Assembly: GCA_963751355.1 (NCBI GenBank)
Contig: CAVVVS010000112.1
Coordinates: 1 to 59,349, forward strand
Direction: 5' to 3'
Length of the DNA: 59,349 nucleotides
Source of the DNA: CAVVVS01 sp963751355
GTDB taxonomy: Bacteria > Bacteroidota > Ignavibacteria > Ignavibacteriales > Ignavibacteriaceae
Below are positions 44,927-53,318 of this stretch, one piece after another. The notes beneath the pieces were generated by a model that worked only from the letters and a program-made list of their open reading frames with translations, ran no database searches and was not told where the DNA came from. The first letter of the stretch is position 1; every line of letters starts with the position of its first letter. A program made the translations under genes and the position numbers.

Positions 44927-46846
44927 ATGAGTGACGCAGAGAATTATAAAATATTATCAATGATTAATTTCCCCGAAGATGTGAGAAAACTTGACGGCAC
45001 TAAGTTAAAAGAATTATGCACTGATTTACGTAGCTATTTAATTGATACGGTATCTGAAATCGGCGGGCATTTCGGCGGCGGTTTAGGTACGATTGAACTT
45101 ACTGTCGCAATCCACCGGGTCTTTAACACTCCTGAAGACCTCGTTGTATGGGATACAGGGCATCAGGCTTATCCGCATAAAATTTTAACCGGCAGAAAGG
45201 ATGCATTAAAGAGAATAAGAAAATTAAACGGCATCAGTGGGTTTTTAAAAAGATCGGAAAGTGAATATGATGCATTCGGAGCCGGACATGCATCCACTTC
45301 TATTTCTGCCGCATTAGGCATGGCGGTAGCTAGAGATTTGAAAAATGAAAAACGAAAAGTTATCGCAGTTATTGGAGACGGGGCGATGACCGGCGGAATG
45401 GCTTATGAAGCTATGAATAATTCGGGATTGATAAAATCGGATTTGATTGTAGTCCTTAACGATAATAATATGTCTATTGCTCCCAATGTTTGGCAGATAT
45501 CAAATTACTTTACCGAAATGATTTCACATCCCGATTACAATAAATTTAAAGGTCAAATATGGGATTTAACAGGTAAACTGGATCAGTTTGGGGATAGATT
45601 GAGAAAAATAGCGATCAGGTTGGAAAACGGAATTAAAGCTGTTGTAACTCCCGGAATGTTGTTTGAGGCACTGGGATTTCGCTATTTCGGTCCGGTTAAC
45701 GGTCACAATGTTTATCAGTTAATAAAACTGTTTGAAAAGATAAAAGATTTTAAAGGACCCATTCTCGTTCACGCAATTACACAGAAAGGTAAAGGTTATA
45801 AGCCCGCGGAAGAACATTCTCAAAAACTTCATGCTTCCACACCTTTCGATAAAGTAACAGGCAAAGCTTTGAAAAAAGCAGGGGGACTGCCTTCATACAC
45901 ATCAATTTTTGGGAAGGCAATGGTGCAAATAGTTAAAGATAATCCGAATGTTGTGGGAGTTACGGGAGCAATGCCCGACGGTACGGGTCTTAACTTACTT
46001 CAGGAAAATTTTCCTAAAAATTATTATGATGTAGGTATTGCAGAAGAACACGCAGTCACTTTTGCGGCAGGTCTTGCTACCCAAGGTATAGTGCCTGTTG
46101 TATCAATATACTCAACATTTTTACAGAGAGCATTCGATCAGATAATACATGATGTAAGCCTTCAGCATTTACATGTTGTATTTGTTTTAGACCGGGCGGG
46201 GTTAGTCGGAGCCGATGGGCCGACGCATCACGGTGCTTTCGATATTTCATACATGCGCTTGATTCCTGGAATGGTAATTATGGCACCAAAGGATGAATCC
46301 GAATTAAGGGATATGCTTTATACGGCGGTAAATTATAAGGACGGACCTATTACCATTAGATATCCGCGCGGCTCTGCACTTGGAATTGAATTAAAGGAAC
46401 ACTTTGATTTAATTGAAATTGGAAAAGGCGAATATATCAGAGACGGAAAAGATGTTGTTTTTCTTGCTATCGGCTCTATGACAAATTACGCTGTAAAAGC
46501 AGCAGAAAGATTGGATGACGAAGGAATAAGTGTTGAAGTAATTAATATGCGATTTGCTAAACCACTGGATACTGAAATTATTGATACTGTTGTTAAGCGT
46601 CATACTAAAATTATAACATTGGAAGAAAATACCCTCTCCGGCGGTTTAGGAAGCGGGATTCTGGAATATATGGCTGAAAAAGGTTATAAAAATGATGTTT
46701 TAAGAATAGGCTTGCCTGACAGCTTTGTGGAACATGGAACTCAAGCCGAATTGCATCATCTTTTAGGAATAGATCCTGAAGGAATAGTTGAGAAAACCAA
46801 ATTGTTTTATGAAAGCAAAATTATTAATCATGAGGTTATTCACTGA
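44927..46846 (+). CDS. dxs: 1-deoxy-D-xylulose-5-phosphate synthase
   Basis: 639 aa, full length. Thiamine-diphosphate enzyme that joins pyruvate and glyceraldehyde-3-phosphate, the first step of the DXP route to isoprenoids. Visible: GHFGGGLGTIELTVAIH, DTGHQAYPHKILTGR, the TPP motif GDGAMTGGMAYEAMNN(x)NDNN, the phosphate-binding DVGIAEEHAVTFAAGLA, DRAGLVGADGPTHHGAFD and the C-terminal transketolase domain. It overlaps the downstream oxidoreductase by 1 bp (TGATG), so the two are translationally coupled. Confidence 0.97.
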   Translation: MSDAENYKILSMINFPEDVRKLDGTKLKELCTDLRSYLIDTVSEIGGHFGGGLGTIELTVAIHRVFNTPEDLVVWDTGHQAYPHKILTGRKDALKRIRKLNGISGFLKRSESEYDAFGAGHASTSISAALGMAVARDLKNEKRKVIAVIGDGAMTGGMAYEAMNNSGLIKSDLIVVLNDNNMSIAPNVWQISNYFTEMISHPDYNKFKGQIWDLTGKLDQFGDRLRKIAIRLENGIKAVVTPGMLFEALGFRYFGPVNGHNVYQLIKLFEKIKDFKGPILVHAITQKGKGYKPAEEHSQKLHASTPFDKVTGKALKKAGGLPSYTSIFGKAMVQIVKDNPNVVGVTGAMPDGTGLNLLQENFPKNYYDVGIAEEHAVTFAAGLATQGIVPVVSIYSTFLQRAFDQIIHDVSLQHLHVVFVLDRAGLVGADGPTHHGAFDISYMRLIPGMVIMAPKDESELRDMLYTAVNYKDGPITIRYPRGSALGIELKEHFDLIEIGKGEYIRDGKDVVFLAIGSMTNYAVKAAERLDDEGISVEVINMRFAKPLDTEIIDTVVKRHTKIITLEENTLSGGLGSGILEYMAEKGYKNDVLRIGLPDSFVEHGTQAELHHLLGIDPEGIVEKTKLFYESKIINHEVIH

Positions 46847-47847
46847 TGGCAAAAACTAAGGTCGCAATAATTGGTTTAGGCGGTATTGCCCAATTAGTAC
46901 ATTTGCCTAACTTAGTAAAAAACGGTTCTGCAACTATTGCTGCTGTTGCCGAGATAAACAAAAACAGGTTGAACACAATCGGCAATAAATTCAATATCAA
47001 GGAAAAGTTTAGGGATTATAAAGAAATGCTCGCAAAGTGTGACATTGATGCGGTAATTATTGCAACTCCGACAAACACGCATAAAGAGATTGCCATTGCA
47101 TGTTTAAAAGCGCAGAAGGACATACTGATTGAAAAGCCGCTTGCTCTTACTTATTCCGAAACGAAACAAGTTATGGCAGCTGCCAAAAAATATCAAAAAA
47201 AAGTAATGGTAGGAATGAACCTTAGGTTCAGACCGGACGCAATGCTTTTAAGAAGTCTGGTCAAATCAGGTGAAATAGGTGAGCCGTATTACATAAAATG
47301 CGGGTGGATAAGAAGACAGAGCAGCGACGAACATTGGTTTACAAAAAAAGAAGAGGCGGGCGGAGGTGTAACAATAGATCTAGGTATTTTGATGCTAGAT
47401 CTTGCACTTTGGCTTTTGGATTATCCAGTTGTTGAGTCCGTTACAACTCAGAATTTTTATCATTACACAAAAACAGTTGAGGACTCTTCTATTAGTTTTA
47501 TCCGTTGTAAAAATTCGTCACTTATAAATATTGAAACTAGCTGGTCTTTCCCACTGGTAAAAGATTCCTTTTATCTTACGGTTTATGGTACAAAAGGCAG
47601 TGCTACCATAAATCCCTTCAAAGTATCGAAAAAAATTCAGGACCAATATATTGAATTAACTCCTTCACGGACGGCAACTCCTATGACGGCATTCAAAAAA
47701 TCATATACAAATGAATTAAAGAGCTTTTTAGGAGGAGTGCAGGGGCTTAACCCTCTGTTTTCCCCAGGGCATGAAGCTCTTTTGAGAATGAAAATAATTG
47801 AAGCTATGTATAATTCTGCTTCACAAAAAAGCGAAATAAAAATTTAA
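46846..47847 (+). CDS. Gfo/Idh/MocA-family oxidoreductase
   Basis: 333 aa. The Rossmann N-terminus KVAIIGLGGIAQLVHLPNLV binds NAD(P). EKPLALTYSETKQVM holds the Lys-Pro of the active site, and the C-terminal dimerisation sheet starts after AGGGVTIDLGILMLDLALWLL. Family members oxidise or epimerise sugars, inositol or biliverdin-like compounds, so no substrate is assigned. Coupling to dxs by TGATG suggests shared expression, not necessarily the same pathway. A response-regulator gene starts 9 bp after its stop. Confidence 0.9.
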   Translation: MAKTKVAIIGLGGIAQLVHLPNLVKNGSATIAAVAEINKNRLNTIGNKFNIKEKFRDYKEMLAKCDIDAVIIATPTNTHKEIAIACLKAQKDILIEKPLALTYSETKQVMAAAKKYQKKVMVGMNLRFRPDAMLLRSLVKSGEIGEPYYIKCGWIRRQSSDEHWFTKKEEAGGGVTIDLGILMLDLALWLLDYPVVESVTTQNFYHYTKTVEDSSISFIRCKNSSLINIETSWSFPLVKDSFYLTVYGTKGSATINPFKVSKKIQDQYIELTPSRTATPMTAFKKSYTNELKSFLGGVQGLNPLFSPGHEALLRMKIIEAMYNSASQKSEIKI

Positions 47848-47856
47848 ATATTTAAT

Positions 47857-48549
47857 ATGGCTGCAAAAATACTTCTGGTCGATGACGAAGAGGATATCGT
47901 TGAATTTCTGCAATATAATTTGAAACAGGAAGGTTTCGATGTTTTAACCGCACATGACGGTAATGAAGCACTCAAAAAAATTTATGAAAACCCTGATCTC
48001 ATAATCCTGGATATAATGATGCCCGAATTAGACGGGTATGAAGTGTTGAAAAAAATTAGGGAAACAACGGGAAATCAGGATGTACCAATTATTTTTTTAA
48101 CGGCTAGAGGCAACGAAGCTGAAGAGATTAAAGGATTAGAACTCGGTGCCAACGATTTTATTAGGAAACCGATTTCCCCCAAGAAATTAATTGCCAGGGT
48201 TAAATCCAACTTAAGAAAAGTGAAAAAACCTACCAGCGAAAAAATAGTATCCTCAAAATTAACAATCGGACCGCTCTTAATAGACAAAGACCAATATATT
48301 GTTGAAGTTGATGGTGAACGGAAGACATTACCTAAGAAAGAGTTCGAGCTTTTATATTATTTTGCTTCTAATCCGGGAAAAGTAATATCCAGAGATACTT
48401 TGCTGAAAGACATTTGGGGCACAGATGTATTTGTTGTGGATAGAACTATCGATGTTCACATCAGGAAAATTAGAGAAAAACTAGGAGAGTTTGCCGATAT
48501 TATTGAAACTGTAAAAGGAGTAGGATATAAATTCAAAAACATGGAATAA
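47857..48549 (+). CDS. OmpR/PhoB-type response regulator
   Basis: 230 aa. Receiver domain 1-120 with phosphoacceptor D52 (LIILDIMMPELDGYE), acidic pair DDEED at 9-13, and the T/K switch residues in FLTARG and FIRKPISPKKL. DNA-binding winged helix 130-228 (LLIDKDQYIVEVDGERKTLPKKEFELLYYFASNPGKVISRDTLL, RTIDVHIRKIREKL, VKGVGYKF). Partner of the kinase directly downstream. Linked to dxs by short gaps. Target genes unknown; the pair resembles PhoB/PhoR but no phosphate genes lie nearby. Confidence 0.95.
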   Translation: MAAKILLVDDEEDIVEFLQYNLKQEGFDVLTAHDGNEALKKIYENPDLIILDIMMPELDGYEVLKKIRETTGNQDVPIIFLTARGNEAEEIKGLELGANDFIRKPISPKKLIARVKSNLRKVKKPTSEKIVSSKLTIGPLLIDKDQYIVEVDGERKTLPKKEFELLYYFASNPGKVISRDTLLKDIWGTDVFVVDRTIDVHIRKIREKLGEFADIIETVKGVGYKFKNME

Positions 48550-48592
48550 AATAAAATCAAATCTTTCTTCCTCCCGCATTTATTTTGAAGAA

Positions 48593-49567
48593 TTGTTTTT
48601 CTTTAATCTGTTTATTATTGCTGCTGTATATTATAGTGTCGACCAATTTTTTGGACAAATTCTCTCTTTTGTATTTCTAATTATGTTCAATATTATTTTG
48701 TTCTATTTTATGGGGAAAAAGAGGAATGAGGAATTAAACGAAATAAAATTGATCATAAATAACATCAGAAAAAATAAATATTCTTCATCCAGTGAAATTT
48801 TATTGAGTAAAAATCTTAGCGGTCTGCAGAAAGATATCAAACTAATGTTCGAAAAAACTAAGGATGATATAGAATATCTGCAGAAACTTCAAAAAATGAG
48901 AACTCAATTTATCGCAAACGTATCTCATGAGCTTCGAACTCCTATTTTTGCAATTCAAGGTTATATTGAAACTTTAATGAACGGCGCCGTAAGTGATGAG
49001 AATGTAAATACTTATTTTTTAGAAAAAGCCAACCGGCATACAATAAATCTTAATAACCTTCTCAATGATCTGATAGATATCTCTATGATCGAATCGGGCG
49101 AAATGCGAATGAGCTTTAGATATTTTAATATTAATGAGTATCTAAAAAATATTGTTGAGGAGGTTATGACACTTGCGGAAGAAAAAAATATTGATTTAGT
49201 TTACTATCCGGCTAGAGAAGGGCTTCAATTATTCGGTGATAAAAGTAAGCTGAGACAGGTTATGATCAATCTGATTCAAAATGCAATAAAATATACGGAG
49301 AGGGGAAAAATTGAAGTGCTGGTTGAGGAAGGAAATAAAAACGCTACGATTATCGTCAGGGATACTGGGATTGGAATTCCGGATGAAGATTTACAAAGAA
49401 TTTTTGAGAGATTTTATAGGGTTGATCAAGCGAGATCACGCTCGGTGGGAGGTACCGGACTTGGTTTAGCAATTGTTAAGCATATTGTAGAGGCACACGG
49501 ATCAAAGGTAGAGGTTAAGAGTAAATTCAATGAGGGCTCCGAATTCTCTTTCATACTGAAAAAATAA
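48593..49567 (+). CDS. Membrane sensor histidine kinase, partner of the response regulator
   Basis: 324 aa from TTG 48593. Two membrane helices at the very N-terminus (about 2-16 and 21-40) are followed by HisKA with H112 (FIANVSHELRTPIFAIQGY) and HATPase with NLIQNAIKYTERGKIEV, VRDTGIGIPDEDLQRIFERFYRVD and GGTGLGLAIVKHIVEAHGSKVEV. There is no extracellular sensor of size. The start is uncertain: the frame is open back to 48524 without ATG. If one G were absent at 48544-48545, an ATG at 48541 would add MNKIKSNLSSSRIYFEEL. A PhoR-like role is possible. Confidence 0.9.
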   Translation: MFFFNLFIIAAVYYSVDQFFGQILSFVFLIMFNIILFYFMGKKRNEELNEIKLIINNIRKNKYSSSSEILLSKNLSGLQKDIKLMFEKTKDDIEYLQKLQKMRTQFIANVSHELRTPIFAIQGYIETLMNGAVSDENVNTYFLEKANRHTINLNNLLNDLIDISMIESGEMRMSFRYFNINEYLKNIVEEVMTLAEEKNIDLVYYPAREGLQLFGDKSKLRQVMINLIQNAIKYTERGKIEVLVEEGNKNATIIVRDTGIGIPDEDLQRIFERFYRVDQARSRSVGGTGLGLAIVKHIVEAHGSKVEVKSKFNEGSEFSFILKK

Positions 49568-49787
49568 GAGATTAAGGCTGCAATCTTTGATCGTCTTAAG
49601 GCAACTTACGCTTAATAAGCACAGTCTACAAAGACCTAAAAAAACGCTAAGCACTAAAATCAAGATTCTCTTTCCTTATTCATTTTAACTGCCTTTTTCA
49701 TCTTTCCAGCCGACTTCAGCATTTTTTTTTAGAGGTGAAAAAGCGTTGGAGTTTTCGTAATATGGAGCACTTTGTACTTGAATTTGT

Positions 49788-49817
49788 GTAGTACGGAAGT
49801 TGAACTGTTTTCAACTT
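49788..49817. repeat. Decayed GTAG-type palindrome
   Basis: GTAGTACGGAAGTTGAACTG is followed by TTTTCAACTT, so the inner part pairs (AAGTTGA / TCAACTT), but the expected outer arm ending in CTAC has been lost. It resembles the GTAG-ended palindromes at 1730 and 28420. Confidence 0.4.
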
Positions 49818-49867
49818 AAAAAACCAGTAATTATTAAAAAATTGCAGAAAAAATATTTATACCTGAA

Positions 49868-49898
49868 TTGACTTGATATGGTTAATTGATTAACTTTG
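49868..49898 (+). promoter_or_regulatory. Candidate rplU-rpmA promoter
   Basis: TTG, 20 bases, TAACTTTG: a full match to the Bacteroidota-type -33/-7 pattern, 29 bp before the rplU start. Ribosomal operons are strong test cases for this consensus. Confidence 0.65.
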
Positions 49899-49927
49899 AT
49901 GTCTAAATTTAGAATAACGAGGTAAAA

Positions 49928-50233
49928 ATGTTTGCTGTTGTAGATATTTTAGGGCAACAATTTAAGGTGTCTGAAAAAGAAACGCATTATGTCCCGAAAC
50001 TAAAAGAGGGTCAAAAAACGATTACGTTTAAAGATGTTTTGTTGCTGAGTGATGACAGTGGGATAAAAATTGGCAGTCCGTATGTTGAGGGTGTAAAGGT
50101 AAAAGCAAAGATACTGGAACATGTAAAAGATAACAAGGTAATTGTTTTTAAAAAGAAGAGAAGAACAGGATACGATAAAAAGAACGGACACAGACAACAA
50201 TTAACAAAAATAGAAATTACAAATATCGGTTAG
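49928..50233 (+). CDS. rplU: Ribosomal protein bL21
   Basis: 101 aa. The standard bL21 sequence runs from MFAVVDILGQQFKVSEKETHYV through VLLLSDDSGIKIGSPYVEGVKVKAKILEHVKDNKVIVFKKKRRTGYDKKNGHRQQLTKIEI. It binds 23S rRNA in the large subunit. GAGGT lies upstream. First gene of the rplU-rpmA operon; rpmA follows after 16 bp. Confidence 0.98.
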   Translation: MFAVVDILGQQFKVSEKETHYVPKLKEGQKTITFKDVLLLSDDSGIKIGSPYVEGVKVKAKILEHVKDNKVIVFKKKRRTGYDKKNGHRQQLTKIEITNIG

Positions 50234-50249
50234 AATAGGAGATTAAATA

Positions 50250-50504
50250 ATGGCTCATAAAAAAGGTCAAGGTTCATCAAGGAACGGAAGAGATAGCAAT
50301 GCTCAACGTTTGGGTGTTAAAAAGTTTGGCGGTGAAAAAGTCCTTGCCGGTAATATTCTTGTCAGACAAAGAGGTACAAAATTTCATCCCGGTATTAATG
50401 TTCAAAAAGGCGGAGATGATACATTATTTGCTGTTGCCGATGGTTTTGTAAAATTTGAAACTAAGCGGGGCGATAGAAAATATATCAATGTGCTGCCGGC
50501 ATAG
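50250..50504 (+). CDS. rpmA: Ribosomal protein bL27
   Basis: 84 aa; begins MAHKKGQGSSRNGRDSNAQRLGVKKFGG, with VLAGNILVRQRGTKFHPG. The N-terminus starts directly with AHKKG and has no cleavable extension of the Firmicutes type. It contacts the peptidyl-transferase centre. An intrinsic terminator lies 24 bp downstream. Confidence 0.98.
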   Translation: MAHKKGQGSSRNGRDSNAQRLGVKKFGGEKVLAGNILVRQRGTKFHPGINVQKGGDDTLFAVADGFVKFETKRGDRKYINVLPA

Positions 50505-50527
50505 TTAAGATATTTTTAGAACTGAAT

Positions 50528-50556
50528 AAGCCCTCCAAGCCTGAGGGCTTTTTTAT
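50528..50556 (+). terminator. Intrinsic terminator of rplU-rpmA
   Basis: AAGCCCTC and GAGGGCTT form an 8-bp G/C-rich stem with a 7-nt loop, followed by TTTTATTTAT. The best-formed terminator in the window. Confidence 0.9.
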
Positions 50557-50923
50557 TTATAGTGTAAATTATTTTTACCGGATTCCCACCACCCAAAAAA
50601 AACAAAAGAAAATTAGAATAATTTTTAACATGAACCTGATGGATTGTATCCCTTTCGGGAAACTTTAACGTTCAATTAGTAAACTTGAGCAACCTCAATA
50701 ATATTTTGTTATTATAGTTAAAATATTTTTGAAACATAGTAACACTAATTAGCATGTAAGCATGAATTCATGTTTTCGAATAGGCTGTCCGCCTGTCCCT
50801 TTGTAACATTGCAGCACCATAATTTCCGGTTGCAAAAGGCTGTCAAATTATTTAATACAATTATATTTGCTTAATTTTTAGGAAATTGATTTATTTTGTA
50901 TAGTATTATTCAGGAAAATTAAT
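50557..50923. other. Upstream region of the PP2C phosphatase gene
   Basis: 367 bp. Contains the promoter at 50840-50869 and a repetitive CTGTC.GCCTGTCC segment near 50787. No gene or RNA recognised. Confidence 0.45.
50840..50869 (+). promoter_or_regulatory. Candidate promoter of the PP2C gene
   Basis: TTG, 19 bases, TATATTTG: a full -7 match, 54 bp before the ATG. Same arrangement as typA and rplU. Confidence 0.55.
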
Positions 50924-52123
50924 ATGATAGAACCAAAAGAATTTTATAGAAAACTGGATTCGTTGCTTAATAAAATCGGCCATGAAAAATCGAGTAAAGA
51001 CTATCTGTTTACAATTGCAAAAGAAATTGAAAATACATTTGGCTGGGACCTGCGTCTTGATAATTCGCGTATCTTTGAAAAGACGGATGATGAATTTATT
51101 TTAATTTCTGAGGACAGCGATATTGATAACTCTGGATTTGCTGCAAAAATTCCGCTGAATTCTGATATTATTCAGTCTATTTTAAACTCAAAGACCTATA
51201 TCTTTGATAGCTATATTTCAGGTATCGATTTGTTGAAAGGGATAAAAAAGGAATATTCTATACCCGCCGCTATTACGGTGCAAAATCAGGACTACCGTTG
51301 GATAATAGTTTTTGATCTTAAAAGCGGGTGGGTTCGTGAAGAAATTGAATTGTGTTTAAATGCAGTGCGAACATCTCTAAACTACCGGCTGTTTTCCGAA
51401 TCGGTGAAAAGCGAACTTGAGCAAGCTGCACAAATTCAAAAAAGTTTATTACCGATGGAAGCGCCTGAAATCCCTAAATTTCAAATTGCAGGCAGATCGC
51501 AGCCTGCAGAACTTGTCGGAGGTGATTTATTCGATTATTATAAATTCGACGGAGAGGAATTTGGCGTTTGTATCGGAGATGCCAGCGGTCACGGTATTCC
51601 TGCAGCATTAATGGTACGCGATGCAGTTATCGGACTGAGAATGGGGCTTGAGCGGAATATGAAGATGGTTTACACTTTTAAGAAATTAAATTCCGTCATG
51701 CACCAGAATGCATACTCTACACGCTTCATCTCTTTGTTTTATACTGAAATTGAACTCAACGGTAATCTTTTCTATATCAATGCAGGTCATCCTTCGCCGA
51801 TAATTGCAAATGATAAAGGTGTTACCAGGCTCGAATCAACCGGGATATTGTTAGGCGCTTTACCTGAAATAAAACCCAGGAGATCATATTCATATCTTAA
51901 GCCTAACAGCGTCTTAATTTTATATACAGATGGTATTCTTGAGCGCGAAAATAAAGATGGTAAAGAATTCGGCATTAAAAAACTAGAAAAAATGGTAATG
52001 CAGCATAAAGATAAAAATGCATCTGAAATAGTCGATGTGATATTTAAAACAGTGAATGATTTTGGAAATGGCAAAGAATGGAGTGATGATGCTACGGTAG
52101 TTGTTATAAAGAAAATTGAATAA
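50924..52123 (+). CDS. RsbU/SpoIIE-type PP2C serine phosphatase
   Basis: 399 aa. The N-terminal 150 residues look like a GAF-type sensor. A short coiled linker (SVKSELEQAAQIQKSLLPMEAP) leads to the SpoIIE/PP2C domain with metal ligands D201 (LVGGDLFDYY) and D219 (GDASGHGIPAALM), INAGHPSPII, ILYTDGILERENKDGKEFG and WSDDATVVVI. Such enzymes dephosphorylate anti-anti-sigma proteins in partner-switching circuits. An RsbW-like kinase gene lies 2.4 kb downstream on the other strand, but no STAS protein is in the window. A 134-bp repeat begins at the base after its stop. Confidence 0.93.
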   Translation: MIEPKEFYRKLDSLLNKIGHEKSSKDYLFTIAKEIENTFGWDLRLDNSRIFEKTDDEFILISEDSDIDNSGFAAKIPLNSDIIQSILNSKTYIFDSYISGIDLLKGIKKEYSIPAAITVQNQDYRWIIVFDLKSGWVREEIELCLNAVRTSLNYRLFSESVKSELEQAAQIQKSLLPMEAPEIPKFQIAGRSQPAELVGGDLFDYYKFDGEEFGVCIGDASGHGIPAALMVRDAVIGLRMGLERNMKMVYTFKKLNSVMHQNAYSTRFISLFYTEIELNGNLFYINAGHPSPIIANDKGVTRLESTGILLGALPEIKPRRSYSYLKPNSVLILYTDGILERENKDGKEFGIKKLEKMVMQHKDKNASEIVDVIFKTVNDFGNGKEWSDDATVVVIKKIE

Positions 52124-52257
52124 TGAGTTCACTCTAAAAAAGGTGTAAAAATTATTCTGAAGGAGTGAAGCGACTGAAGAATCTCTCATATTTTAATTAG
52201 TCAGAGATTCTTCGCTTTGTTCAAAATGACTCGTCTGAGCTTTTAAGAGTGGACTCA
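52124..52257. repeat. 134-bp dispersed inverted-repeat element, copy 3
   Basis: Starts at the base after the phosphatase TAA with TGAGTTCACTCTAAAA and ends TTTTAAGAGTGGACTCA. Its inner arms are the best preserved: GAAGCGACTGAAGAATCTCT pairs with the segment AGAGATTCTTCGCTTTGTTC after a short centre. The whole unit can form one long hairpin with two stems. Confidence 0.9.
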
Positions 52258-53260
52258 ACAATAAATAATCTATTTTGTTTCTACCTTTTTTGTTTTTAAC
52301 CCTGTCAATTTTCATATATGTCCGATTATGAACTAAATCAAATTGGCTGCCTGCCTTTAATCATAAAGCAGAAAAAAATTAAAAAATAAAAATCATCTTG
52401 ACTTTAATTGCTATACTGTTTTATTTAATCTTTCAAAGATGAGAGCAAATACTTTTGAAATTTATTAATTACAAGTCTATGAGTATCTAAAAAATATAAA
52501 TCTTCTACATATAGTAGTCGGATTGTTATTTTTAATTTTGGATCCGGTGTCAATTGTTGAGATAAAAGCTTAAAAACTTTTTGTCTCAAAACAATTAAAT
52601 TAAAAAATTGCAGGATTCAATAAAATGTGAGGGAAGATTCTTTCTTTAACAACAGAGAGATTCACCGGCTATTTTTTCAAATTAATTAATTGCTGATGGC
52701 GCAATTTTAATAGGAACCATAGTAAAGGAGATTTCTCTTTATTTGACAATTTACAAATCAGAATGCGGGGTAGTTATGCCTTTTCCCGGGGTTGTGCGGA
52801 GCTTGAAAAACTCTCTAACAATAAAAGATAGAGTCAAAGTATTTTCCGGTAGATTCTTAATAATCTTTTCGCTAACTCTTTATTCATCAATTTTTCTAAT
52901 TTTATTTATCTGGTGCATCACTATTATTTTTTCGGAAATGATTACTCTTTCTCCTTTTATATAAATTATAAGATTCTTTCTTTAACTCTGGAATATTGAC
53001 AGCCAAACTTAAAAACTGACTTATATTTACAGCAAACCGATTGTTCTGTTCGTTATTACTACTAAATTAATAATTTTAATCCATCATTTACAATGATGTT
53101 CATTATGAATTTATTGGTCTAAACGTTTCGGGATTGTATTTAAATCATTTTTAATTTTAGAACAAATTAATATTTGAAACGGCGCCGGTTATAGATTAAC
53201 AAATGCTAATATTTATCACTGAATTAATCCAAATTTTGACTCGGCAGAAGTATGAAAACA
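52258..53260. other. 1-kb gene-poor stretch after repeat copy 3
   Basis: AT-rich. It holds an imperfect hairpin (about 52551-52596, AATTGTTGAGATAAAAG with CTTTTTGTCTCAAAACAATT), a possible small membrane-protein frame (52743-52964) and an exact 16-bp direct repeat AGATTCTTTCTTTAAC at 52635 and 52971 that flanks that frame. No RNA gene recognised. Confidence 0.45.
52743..52964 (+). CDS. Doubtful 73-aa single-helix membrane protein
   Basis: The frame opens with TTG; an inner ATG (MPFPGVVRSLKNS) at 52776 is an alternative. A hydrophobic helix occupies about residues 38-64 (FLIIFSLTLYSSIFLILFIWCITIIF). AAAGGAGATTTC lies 11 bp before the TTG. There is no known family. Exact 16-bp direct repeats on both sides could mark an inserted or excised unit. 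It may equally be a chance frame in AT-rich DNA. Confidence 0.25.
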   Translation: MTIYKSECGVVMPFPGVVRSLKNSLTIKDRVKVFSGRFLIIFSLTLYSSIFLILFIWCITIIFSEMITLSPFI

Positions 53261-53295
53261 TAAAAAAACGGGAATTTGAACAATCAAATTCCCGT
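53261..53295 (-). terminator. Intrinsic terminator of mdh
   Basis: A perfect 12-bp stem (ACGGGAATTTGA / TCAAATTCCCGT) with a 4-nt loop. On the minus strand it is followed by TTTTTTTA. It begins 24 bp after the mdh stop. Confidence 0.88.
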
Positions 53296-53318
53296 AATTT
53301 AATCTGAATAAGAATGAA

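Larger units (their letters stand above)
49568..49927. other. Intergenic stretch before the rplU operon
   Basis: 360 bp holding a decayed palindrome (49788-49817) and the rplU promoter (49868-49898). There is no gene or strong terminator for the kinase operon. Confidence 0.5.
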
